Part shown: positions 1 to 5,212 of the stretch, one piece after another
Position numbering within the stretch: position 1 is the stretch's first letter
Layout of the letters: each line of letters starts with the position of its first letter
Assembly (NCBI GenBank): GCA_021647685.1
Contig: JAKIUH010000322.1
Location: 1-5,212 of the forward strand
Direction: 5' to 3'
DNA length: 5,212 nt
Origin: Bacteroidales bacterium
Lineage (GTDB): Bacteria; Bacteroidota; Bacteroidia; Bacteroidales; NBLH01
Notes under the pieces: generated by a model
Database searches by the model: none
Told to the model about the DNA's origin: nothing
Seen by the model: the letters and a program-made list of their open reading frames with translations, nothing else
Position numbers and translations under genes: made by a program

Positions 1-1
1 A

Positions 2-535
2 AAAATAATCTATGAATCAGAAAAACTTGAAATAGTTACCATGTCATGGAATACCGGTGATTATACTTCTATTCATGATCACGGACAAGCACAATGGGGA
101 TTGGTACTTTCCTTTGGAGCGGTTCAGAATACGGTTTTTGATATAATAGACAATGAATTAATACTTATTGAAGAGCAAATACTCAATGCAGGTGAAACCA
201 CTATTTTAGATAATTCCGCAATACATCAAATGGGAAATTCCAATTTTAGACCTTCGATTAGCTTACATATATATTATAGTAAAAAAACTGAAAAAGGAGT
301 AACTGCCGAAGCACGTAATTATGATTTATATGAAAATAAAATTTATATAGCCAATGGTGGTGCGTTTTTATTATTATCAAAAGAAAATATAGTTTCGGAA
401 GAGAAATGTCCAAATTATGACCAATCACTTTATGAAAAACAATTTACTATAAGAAGAAATTTTTTAGATAAGTGTTGTCCCGTTAATATGCGAAAGAATT
501 ATCAATCATCACAAATAAACAGCCATTATGAATAA
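2..535 (+). CDS. Cysteine dioxygenase-like cupin, 5' end outside window
   Basis: Partial gene. The frame is open from base 2, and the 13 residues before the first ATG (base 41) read as a normal cupin strand, so the true start lies upstream. Residues below are counted from that ATG. A metal-binding motif IHDHG (H12, H14) and a third histidine H62 in IHQMGN fit the three-histidine iron site of thiol dioxygenases. SISLHIY at 72-78 carries the Ser-His-Tyr series (S74, H76, Y78) typical of cysteine dioxygenase. Known family role: oxygen-dependent, cytoplasmic conversion of cysteine to cysteine sulfinate. No cysteine is present where mammalian enzymes form the Cys-Tyr cross-link; that place is about W19. 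A C-terminal tail of roughly 80 residues follows the cupin core and includes C123, C145 and C146. The arginine that separates cysteine from 3-mercaptopropionate dioxygenases would lie just outside the window. The gene overlaps a CSAD-like decarboxylase by 8 bases, which supports cysteine as substrate. Cupin assignment is firm; substrate is inferred. Confidence 0.85.
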   Translation, partial: KIIYESEKLEIVTMSWNTGDYTSIHDHGQAQWGLVLSFGAVQNTVFDIIDNELILIEEQILNAGETTILDNSAIHQMGNSNFRPSISLHIYYSKKTEKGVTAEARNYDLYENKIYIANGGAFLLLSKENIVSEEKCPNYDQSLYEKQFTIRRNFLDKCCPVNMRKNYQSSQINSHYE

Positions 536-538
536 AGA
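525..538 (+). repeat. Stop/start overlap, first copy of a 14-base junction repeat
   Basis: The sequence attATGAATAAAGA contains the start codon of the decarboxylase gene (528) and the TAA stop of the dioxygenase gene (533-535), an 8-base overlap. The same 14 bases recur at 1972-1985. No Shine-Dalgarno sequence precedes the start, which fits translational coupling by ribosomes ending the upstream gene. Confidence 0.85.
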
Positions 539-1982
539 CAATCTTTTAAATGAGATTTTTGAATACATTAAAAACTATGATTCACAAATTGGTGAACTCA
601 TCAATTTTCAAACACCCGAACGACTAAGAGAAAAACTGGATTTTTCAATTTTACCGGCTGGCGGAGATGACAATTCATTATTGACTGATGTTCAAAACTA
701 TTTGAAATACAGTGTTAAAACCAATAATAAACAGTTTTTGAATCAACTATACTCCGGTGAAAACCTACCTGCTTTTATCGGGGAAATAATTACGGCATTA
801 ACCAATACATCAATGTACACTTATGAAGTGGCACCCATAGCAACTTTAATAGAAAAAGAATTAATAAATAAAATGTGTAAAATTGCCGGTTTTAAAAACG
901 GAGGAGGCACTTTTGCAACCGGAGGCAGTAATGCAAATATGTTGGCAATGATGAGTGCACGAAACAAAATTTTACCTTTGGTAAAACAAAAAGGTTTACA
1001 ATCCGCCCCTCTATTAAGTGCATTTGTTTCTGACCAATCACACTATTCTTTTGATACAGCAGCGAATATTTTAGGAATTGGAAGCAAGCATGTTTATAAA
1101 ATAAAATCAGATTCATCGGGTAAAATGATAGTTTCTGATTTGCAAAATGCCATAGAAAACAGTATCAAAAGGGGAGAAACTCCGTTTTTTATTGCAGCAA
1201 CAGCCGGAACTACATTATTAGGAGCATTTGATTCTTTGGATAAAATTGCGAATATAGCAAAACTTTATCATCTATGGATGCATGTGGACGGTTCTTTTGG
1301 CGGTAGTATCATTTTAAGTAAAAAATATAAATTCTTATTTAAAGGACTCGAAAATGCGGATTCATTTACTTGGAATCCGCATAAATTAATGAATGTACCG
1401 CTTATTGCTTCGGTACTTTTATTAAAAGATAAACATCGCTTAATGAAAAACTTAAGTGATTTGAATACCGATTATATTTATCATGATAATGACTTGGAGG
1501 AATACAATCTGGGGAAACAATCCGTTCAGTGCGGCAGACGCGTTGATGCACTTAAAGTTTGGTTGGCTTGGCGATATTATGGCGATTTAGGCTATGAAAA
1601 ACGCATTAACCGCATGTTTGAATTAGCTGCTCATGCTGAAAAAACTGTAAAAAACAATGATAAATTACAATTACTTGCCGAAAGACAATCTTTGAATATA
1701 AACTTTATATATAAAAGTAAAGACCGCTCAAAAGACAATGAGTTAAACTTGATGATTCGCGAAAATTTGATGCGTAAGGGAATCAGTATGGTCAATTATG
1801 GTTATTTAAAAGATAAAGTTTCTATTCGTTTGGTAATTTCAAATCCTGATGTTTCAGAAAAAGATTTGAATGAATTTTTTAACAATTTTATTGCTATGGG
1901 AGACAGCATTCAAGAAAAAATTACAGAAAATACCCCCAAAGCCCATACCGAAAAATGTTTAATTTCAGAAAATTATGAATAA
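528..1982 (+). CDS. Group II PLP-dependent decarboxylase, probable cysteine sulfinate decarboxylase
   Basis: Full length, 484 residues, normal for the GAD/CSAD/aromatic amino acid decarboxylase family. Visible landmarks: FLNQLYSG at 70-77; NTSMYTYEVAP at 93-103; glycine-rich GGSNAN at 132-137; SHYSFD at 171-176, where H172 should stack on the PLP ring; HVDGSFGG at 252-259, where D254 should bind the pyridine nitrogen; TWNPHK at 281-286 with K286 as the Schiff-base lysine; and QCGRRVDALKVW at 334-345. The substrate-selective triplet is SMY (95-97); from memory human CSAD has SQY and glutamate decarboxylases NMF, so two of three positions match CSAD. Expected reaction: cysteine sulfinate to hypotaurine plus CO2 in the cytoplasm. 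The upstream neighbour, a cysteine dioxygenase-like gene overlapping by 8 bases, would make exactly this substrate. Aspartate (to beta-alanine) or glutamate remain possible alternatives. Family is near certain; substrate is a good inference. Confidence 0.9.
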   Translation: MNKDNLLNEIFEYIKNYDSQIGELINFQTPERLREKLDFSILPAGGDDNSLLTDVQNYLKYSVKTNNKQFLNQLYSGENLPAFIGEIITALTNTSMYTYEVAPIATLIEKELINKMCKIAGFKNGGGTFATGGSNANMLAMMSARNKILPLVKQKGLQSAPLLSAFVSDQSHYSFDTAANILGIGSKHVYKIKSDSSGKMIVSDLQNAIENSIKRGETPFFIAATAGTTLLGAFDSLDKIANIAKLYHLWMHVDGSFGGSIILSKKYKFLFKGLENADSFTWNPHKLMNVPLIASVLLLKDKHRLMKNLSDLNTDYIYHDNDLEEYNLGKQSVQCGRRVDALKVWLAWRYYGDLGYEKRINRMFELAAHAEKTVKNNDKLQLLAERQSLNINFIYKSKDRSKDNELNLMIRENLMRKGISMVNYGYLKDKVSIRLVISNPDVSEKDLNEFFNNFIAMGDSIQEKITENTPKAHTEKCLISENYE

Positions 1983-1985
1983 AGA
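1972..1985 (+). repeat. Stop/start overlap, second copy of the 14-base junction repeat
   Basis: Identical 14 bases to 525-538. Here the ATG (1975) opens the LRAT-like gene and the TAA (1980-1982) closes the decarboxylase gene. The upstream proteins end in -YE and the downstream ones begin MNKD at both sites. The overlap suggests coupled translation. Confidence 0.85.
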
Positions 1986-2736
1986 TACATTAATAATGCT
2001 GGCATGGCCGGAAACACCGGCTATTCAAGTAGGTTCTTGGTACGAACCTTTAATGAGATTATCGGGCTTTAATAAAAATGGATATTACAAAGCAGGACAT
2101 TCTGCTATAGTACTGATTAACCATATAAATGGAGAATTAAAATATTTTGATTTTGGCAGATATCATACACCGGCAAAATTTGGTAGAGTTAGAGATGAAA
2201 TTACAGACCCAAACTTAAAAATCAGTCTTAAGGCTAAATTCGATGCTGATAATAGATTATTAAATCAGCACCAAATCTTGCTTTACCTTTCTAAACGAGA
2301 AGATTTTCACGGTTATGGCAAAATGTATGCTTCATTTTATTATGGTATTTATTTTAATAAAGCCTATACATTTGCAAAGAATCAACAAAAAGAGGGGGCT
2401 ATTTTATACGGACCGTTTGCATATAAAGGTACTAACTGTTCTCGATTTACATCAAGAGTATTGAGAGTAGGAACAAGCAATATCTATAAAAAGTTTCAAA
2501 CAATGCTTCCTCTTTCTTTAACACAAACTCCTATGGGGAATGTTTTAATATCAGCAAAAAATAATATTTTCTACGAAGTAGAAAATAATAGAGTAAAACA
2601 ACATACTGCCAATATTTTTACATTTTTTGCTCACTGGACTTTACCTCCTGCAAAAGCAGTTCCTATTATTCTAAAAAATAAAGCAATTCAGCAAGAGCAT
2701 AAAACATTAAATAGTAGTCAAATACCTTCAAATTAG
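1975..2736 (+). CDS. Protein with permuted NlpC/P60 (LRAT-like) signature, unknown function
   Basis: A 253-residue protein with no signal peptide or clear membrane segment, so probably cytoplasmic. Conserved-looking blocks in order: MLAWPET at 8-14, GHSAIVLI at 41-48, YFDFGRYH at 57-64, GRVRDEITD at 70-78, YGPF at 145-148, GTNCSRF at 152-158 and QTPMGN at 184-189. A histidine followed by beta strands, then a later Asn-Cys pair (H42 and C155), is the order seen in circularly permuted papain-fold proteins such as LRAT and YiiX, which work through an acyl-enzyme on the cysteine. That fold is inferred from the motifs, not shown. The protein resembles Bacteroidota proteins of unknown function that I recall as DUF6695, but this is from memory. 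It overlaps the decarboxylase gene by 8 bases and shares its operon, so a role tied to hypotaurine, taurine or another cysteine product is plausible. Acyltransferase, amidase or peptidase activity would all fit. Confidence 0.6.
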   Translation: MNKDTLIMLAWPETPAIQVGSWYEPLMRLSGFNKNGYYKAGHSAIVLINHINGELKYFDFGRYHTPAKFGRVRDEITDPNLKISLKAKFDADNRLLNQHQILLYLSKREDFHGYGKMYASFYYGIYFNKAYTFAKNQQKEGAILYGPFAYKGTNCSRFTSRVLRVGTSNIYKKFQTMLPLSLTQTPMGNVLISAKNNIFYEVENNRVKQHTANIFTFFAHWTLPPAKAVPIILKNKAIQQEHKTLNSSQIPSN

Positions 2737-2741
2737 AAATA

Positions 2742-3086
2742 ATGCAAATATTAAAACAAAATAAAAATTTAACACATGGTGCCTTATTGGCACCGGAATA
2801 TCCTGAGAATCTGCCGGAAGGCTGCAAATGGCTGGGAGGAGAAGGCTATGGAGTTTGGTTTCATATATCAAAACCCAAACATCTCAAAAAAAATGAATAC
2901 AGAATTAGGAGATATGCTGCCAAAGGAAATCTACACTGCGATAAAATATTTGAACATGATAATAATGTGAAACTAATTATTAATCAAGAGTTTGAATTTG
3001 CATACATTTCGCACTGCGAACAGTGTGTAATAGTTCAAAAAAGTGAAATTTTTATTTTTAAATCAATAAAAAATTATAATGAATAA
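2742..3086 (+). CDS. Small protein of unknown function with WLGGEGYGVWF and HCEQC motifs
   Basis: A 114-residue protein I cannot assign. It has no signal peptide or membrane helix. WLGGEGYGVWFHI at 30-42 is followed by alternating strand-like stretches (EYRIRRY 52-58, FEFAYI 84-89, IFIFKS 103-108), suggesting a small beta-rich domain. Cysteines lie at 28, 66, 92 and 95; H91, C92 and C95 form HCEQC, which could bind a metal or be redox active. My recollection is that some longer Bacteroidota proteins carry a domain like this directly after a domain like the upstream gene's product, so the two may be separated halves of one protein. The start is 5 bases after the upstream stop, in a different frame, and the gene overlaps the rhodanese-thioredoxin gene by 8 bases. 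A smaller frame at 2776-2970 inside it is judged a shadow. Confidence 0.7.
   Translation: MQILKQNKNLTHGALLAPEYPENLPEGCKWLGGEGYGVWFHISKPKHLKKNEYRIRRYAAKGNLHCDKIFEHDNNVKLIINQEFEFAYISHCEQCVIVQKSEIFIFKSIKNYNE
3079..3086 (+). other. Third 8-base ATGAATAA stop/start overlap
   Basis: The ATG of the rhodanese-thioredoxin gene and the TAA of the small unknown gene share the 8 bases ATGAATAA, as at the two earlier junctions. The flanks differ here (taATGAATAAGT), so only the overlap core is shared. It again indicates coupled translation. Confidence 0.8.
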
Positions 3087-3807
3087 GTTATTAATAATAA
3101 TTTTTATTGCTGTTTGGAGTACGGCAACCGCACAGCAAACATCATTTAAACAAGTTAATGCCCAAGAATTTTACCGGCTGGCAACAACAGGTAAAGGGAT
3201 GATATTGGATGTACGAACAAAATCGGAGTTTGACAATGAACACATTGCAAATTCACAGTACTTGAATTTTTATGCTTTGGATTTTAAAAAGAAATTACTG
3301 ATGTTGCCAAAAGATGAAGAAATATACCTTTATTGTACTACAGGATACCGTAGTGAAAAAGCGGCAAAATATCTGGCAAAAAACGGATATACAAAAGTAT
3401 ATAATTTAGAACACGGAATTTTAGAGTGGAATTTAGAAAATCTGCCCGTTATTGAAGGCGAACCCTCTGCTAAATTAATGGCTGACAAAGTAAGTCCTGA
3501 ACTGTTTGAGCAAAGCATATCTTCCGATACTTTGGTTCTGGTTGATTTTTATGCCACATGGTGCGGGCCATGCCGCAAAATGATGCCTCTCATTGACAGT
3601 ATCCGTACGCAGTATCATCCAGCATTAAAAGTATTTAAAGTAAATGTGGATGTAAGTAAAAAATTAATAAAGCAGGAAAAGATAATCGGTGTTCCTTTTT
3701 TTAGAATTTATCGTAAAGGAAAAGTACTGTTTGAAAAAGACGGCATGCTGAGCCGTAAAGAACTGGAAGCAATTATAGAAGAATTATTAAAGGAAAAAAT
3801 GCCCTAA
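3079..3807 (+). CDS. Exported rhodanese-thioredoxin fusion protein
   Basis: A 242-residue two-domain protein. Residues 1-18 form a signal peptide (hydrophobic LLIIIFIAVW, likely cleavage after STATA), with no lipobox cysteine, so the mature protein should be periplasmic. Residues about 25-125 are a single rhodanese domain: LDVRTKSEF at 43-51, catalytic C86 in the loop CTTGYRS at 86-92, and HGILEW at 112-117. Residues about 135-240 are a thioredoxin domain: VDFYATWCGPC at 155-165 with redox cysteines C162 and C165, and the cis-proline loop GVP at 204-206. Rhodanese domains carry sulfane sulfur as a cysteine persulfide; thioredoxins with WCGPC usually reduce disulfides or persulfides. Together they suggest extracytoplasmic persulfide or thiol handling. 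The gene overlaps its upstream neighbour by 8 bases, placing it last in the cysteine-oxidation operon. Domains are certain; the physiological partner is unknown, and since the upstream enzymes should be cytoplasmic a direct handover is not obvious. Confidence 0.93.
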   Translation: MNKLLIIIFIAVWSTATAQQTSFKQVNAQEFYRLATTGKGMILDVRTKSEFDNEHIANSQYLNFYALDFKKKLLMLPKDEEIYLYCTTGYRSEKAAKYLAKNGYTKVYNLEHGILEWNLENLPVIEGEPSAKLMADKVSPELFEQSISSDTLVLVDFYATWCGPCRKMMPLIDSIRTQYHPALKVFKVNVDVSKKLIKQEKIIGVPFFRIYRKGKVLFEKDGMLSRKELEAIIEELLKEKMP

Positions 3808-3887
3808 TGTCTTTTACGTGACAAAAAAAACATAAAATACCCCGTACTTTTACTCTTAAATTAGTACAAATTTAATAAATCAAAAAA
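3808..3887 (+). promoter_or_regulatory. 80-base gap before yceI, possible weak promoter
   Basis: This is the only sizeable gap between the two gene groups. It is very AT-rich, with an A-run at 3823-3830. TACTTTTA at 3845-3852 matches seven of eight positions of the Bacteroidota -7 element TAnnTTTG and would give a short leader before the ATG at 3888, but I see no matching TTTG-like -33 element. A four-base inverted repeat, TGTC/GACA (3808-3811 and 3820-3823), is too weak to call a terminator. A promoter is expected from the layout more than shown by the bases. Confidence 0.25.
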
Positions 3888-4448
3888 ATGAAACATCTAT
3901 TTTTAACAGTAAGTTTGATCTTTTCAGCCCTTTCCGGTATGAAAGCGCAAGACTATATGACCAAAACAGGTCATGCACAATTTTTTTCGGAAACTGTAGC
4001 CGAAAACATTACGGCAAATAATTACAAAATGGTTAGTACACTGGATACTAAAACCGGAAACATGGTCTTTTCAGTCCCCATTCAGAGCTTTGAATTTGAA
4101 AAAGCTTTAATGCAAAAGCATTTTAATCAAGAAAACTTTATGGATTCAAAAAAATATCCAAAAGCAAAGTTTAAAGGTAAAATTGATAATATAAACGATG
4201 TTGATTTTTCAAAATCAGGGGTATATGATGTAACTGTTTCGGGCGATATGACAATGAAAGGACATACAAAACACATGACAGAGAAAGGTACTATTGAAGT
4301 AAAAGGAAGTGAAATAATTGCAAAATCAACTTTTAATATCACTATTGCAGATTTTGGAATTGGAAAACCCACAAAAGCAAGCAAAAGGGAAAATGTTGCT
4401 GATGTTATAAAAGTTACTGTTGATTTAAATTACAAAGCTAAAAATTAA
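3888..4448 (+). CDS. Secreted YceI-family protein
   Basis: A 186-residue YceI-like protein, the usual length for the family. Residues 1-20 are a signal peptide (cleavage likely after GMKA, leaving a mature N-terminus at Gln21), so it should act in the periplasm. Family hallmarks are HFNQENFMDSKKYPKAKFKG at 78-97 and GDMTMKGHTK at 119-128, followed by the closing strands of the lipocalin-like barrel to about residue 183. Known members bind long isoprenoids or other amphiphiles in the barrel; the ligand here cannot be told from sequence. The ATG follows a run of A residues, a common leader in Bacteroidota. It lies 80 bases after the preceding operon and 3 bases before the OB-fold gene, so it probably starts a separate two-gene transcript, although read-through from upstream is possible because no clear terminator is seen in the gap. 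Confidence 0.93.
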   Translation: MKHLFLTVSLIFSALSGMKAQDYMTKTGHAQFFSETVAENITANNYKMVSTLDTKTGNMVFSVPIQSFEFEKALMQKHFNQENFMDSKKYPKAKFKGKIDNINDVDFSKSGVYDVTVSGDMTMKGHTKHMTEKGTIEVKGSEIIAKSTFNITIADFGIGKPTKASKRENVADVIKVTVDLNYKAKN

Positions 4449-4451
4449 GTC

Positions 4452-4907
4452 ATGCTCAAAAAAATTATTCTTGTAGTTGCAGTTTTTGCAATTCTTGGCG
4501 GCAGTTACGGTTTATACCTTTACTTTATGCCACACAGAGATGTTCAATCTACCGAAGTTTTTACCACAATAAGCTCGGGTGATTTAGTTGCAGAATATCT
4601 TAAAGACAATGCTGCAGCGAATACAAAATATTTGGCTGATGATGGCGATTCAAAAGTTATTATCGTAACCGGTAAAGTTTTCTCAAAGGAAAAAGACCAA
4701 AAAAATCAGTGGGTAATTATTTTAAAAGATGATAATCAACCGGTTGGAGTAAGTTGTACTTTTATGTTGAACACCAATAAAAATGCAGAAAACCTACAAA
4801 AAGGACAAAGTGTAAAAATAAAAGGTGTGTTGCGTTCCGGTGTGGATGAAGATTCTGAAATGCTGGGAGAAGATGTAATTATTGAGAACTGTGATGTATT
4901 TAAATAA
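4452..4907 (+). CDS. Membrane-anchored OB-fold (tRNA_anti-like) protein
   Basis: A 151-residue protein with one hydrophobic N-terminal segment at about 5-25 (IILVVAVFAILGGSYGLYLYF), without a clear cleavage site or lipobox, so probably a signal anchor with the rest outside the cytoplasm. After a linker, residues about 45-150 fit the small OB-fold that Pfam calls tRNA_anti-like: LVAEYLKDNAAANTKYL at 45-61, VIIVTGKV at 69-76, WVIILKDD at 87-94, VSCTF at 100-104, LQKGQSVKIKGVL at 115-127 and DVIIENCDV at 141-149. The name reflects fold similarity and is not evidence that it binds tRNA. C102 and C147 could form a disulfide. The gene starts 3 bases after yceI, a pairing I recognise from Bacteroidota, and is followed by a terminator, so the two are very likely co-transcribed. 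The function is unknown. Confidence 0.8.
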   Translation: MLKKIILVVAVFAILGGSYGLYLYFMPHRDVQSTEVFTTISSGDLVAEYLKDNAAANTKYLADDGDSKVIIVTGKVFSKEKDQKNQWVIILKDDNQPVGVSCTFMLNTNKNAENLQKGQSVKIKGVLRSGVDEDSEMLGEDVIIENCDVFK

Positions 4908-4935
4908 TTATAATTTTATGGTTTGGGTTTAGTTT

Positions 4936-4976
4936 GAAGCCGTGTATATTTGATTATTTCAAATACGCACGGCTTT
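4936..4976 (+). terminator. Intrinsic terminator after the yceI unit
   Basis: An inverted repeat: AAGCCGTG at 4937-4944 pairs with CACGGCTT at 4968-4975, with an outer G-T wobble at 4936/4976. After a T-G wobble and one A-C mismatch, TATTTGA (4947-4953) pairs with TCAAATA (4959-4965) around a 5-base loop. CTTTTG follows, a short T-tract. It starts 28 bases past the stop of the OB-fold gene and sits between convergent genes. Read on the minus strand, the hairpin is not followed by a T-run, so it probably serves mainly the plus-strand unit. Confidence 0.85.
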
Positions 4977-5003
4977 CTTTTGATGATTAAAGCAAATAAA
5001 AAG

Positions 5004-5212
5004 CTATTCCTCTATATTTTCAATTGCTCTATTTAAAAACTTATTAAAGTTATTTTGAGTTTTATATACCTTCATTACTTCATCTACAACATTTTTTTCT
5101 ATCCAAAACTCATTGCTTACCGGGTGTAAAACTGCATAAGATTTGTATTTTAATAAATCAATATCCAAAAAGTCCTTAGGAAAACCTTTAGGGGCTAGTT
5201 TAAGTTTTTCTC
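5004..5212 (-). CDS. DUF2461-family protein, C-terminal part only
   Basis: The minus strand is open from the window edge to a TAG stop at 5004-5006, giving the last 68 residues of a protein whose start lies beyond base 5212. The fragment begins EKLKLAPKGFPKDF and continues IDLLKYKSYAVLHPVSNEFW, matching my memory of the C-terminal half of DUF2461 (TIGR02453) proteins, which have a proline/glycine-rich turn followed by a conserved leucine-lysine helix and a strand. Complete members are a little over 200 residues, so about two thirds is missing here through the window boundary and not through damage. The biochemical function of the family is not known. The gene is convergent with the yceI unit; the two stops are separated by about 96 bases that contain a hairpin terminator. 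Confidence 0.8.
   Translation of the reverse strand, partial: EKLKLAPKGFPKDFLDIDLLKYKSYAVLHPVSNEFWIEKNVVDEVMKVYKTQNNFNKFLNRAIENIEE

Noticed and set aside
892..1116. A 74-residue open frame on the minus strand inside the decarboxylase gene
   Set aside because: It lies opposite the best conserved part of the PLP enzyme, has low-complexity content and no leader or family resemblance.
2776..2970. A 64-residue open frame on the plus strand inside the small unknown gene
   Set aside because: It is a shifted reading of the 114-residue gene, which alone keeps the tight spacing to both neighbours and a strand-rich sequence.
3330..3518. A 62-residue minus-strand frame inside the rhodanese-thioredoxin gene
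   Set aside because: It sits opposite the rhodanese active-site region, whose coding frame is certain, and shows no signs of being a gene.
3808..3830. A possible terminator after the rhodanese-thioredoxin gene
   Set aside because: The only inverted repeat is four base pairs (TGTC/GACA) and is followed by A residues, not T residues, on the plus strand.
3867..3874. A TAAATTTG -7-like element on the minus strand in the gap before yceI
   Set aside because: It would drive transcription against five plus-strand genes with no minus-strand gene to serve, and such a match is expected by chance in AT-rich sequence.
4127..4384. An 85-residue minus-strand frame inside yceI
   Set aside because: It is antisense to the conserved YceI motifs; its apparent hydrophobicity comes from the complementary lysine-rich codons.

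Overview
The window looks like chromosome from an AT-rich member of the Bacteroidota. The grounds are: low GC by eye; A-rich leaders before start codons with no clear Shine-Dalgarno sequence; a yceI gene followed directly by a small OB-fold gene, a pairing I associate with this phylum; and two proteins that resemble Bacteroidota proteins of unknown function. No genus can be named. The sequence is densely coding. There is no gene-free stretch of 300 bases or more, and I see no RNA gene, insertion sequence or CRISPR array.

Positions 2-3807 hold five plus-strand genes packed into one apparent operon. They are: the 3' part of a cysteine dioxygenase-like cupin gene; a 484-residue group II PLP-dependent decarboxylase that looks like cysteine sulfinate decarboxylase (CSAD); a 253-residue protein with the His-then-Cys order of circularly permuted NlpC/P60 (LRAT-like) proteins; a 114-residue protein of unknown function; and an exported rhodanese-thioredoxin fusion. 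Three of the four junctions are the same 8-base overlap, ATGAATAA, and the fourth is a 5-base gap, so translation is probably coupled. The first two enzymes would turn cysteine into cysteine sulfinate and then hypotaurine, the precursor of taurine. What the third and fourth genes do with this pathway is unknown and is the most interesting question in the window. The fifth gene adds a second sulfur or thiol activity outside the cytoplasm.

After an 80-base gap, positions 3888-4907 hold a two-gene unit: a secreted YceI-family protein and a membrane-anchored OB-fold protein. It ends at a strong hairpin (4936-4976) that looks like an intrinsic terminator. From 5004 to the window end the minus strand carries the C-terminal part of a DUF2461-type protein, convergent with the rest.
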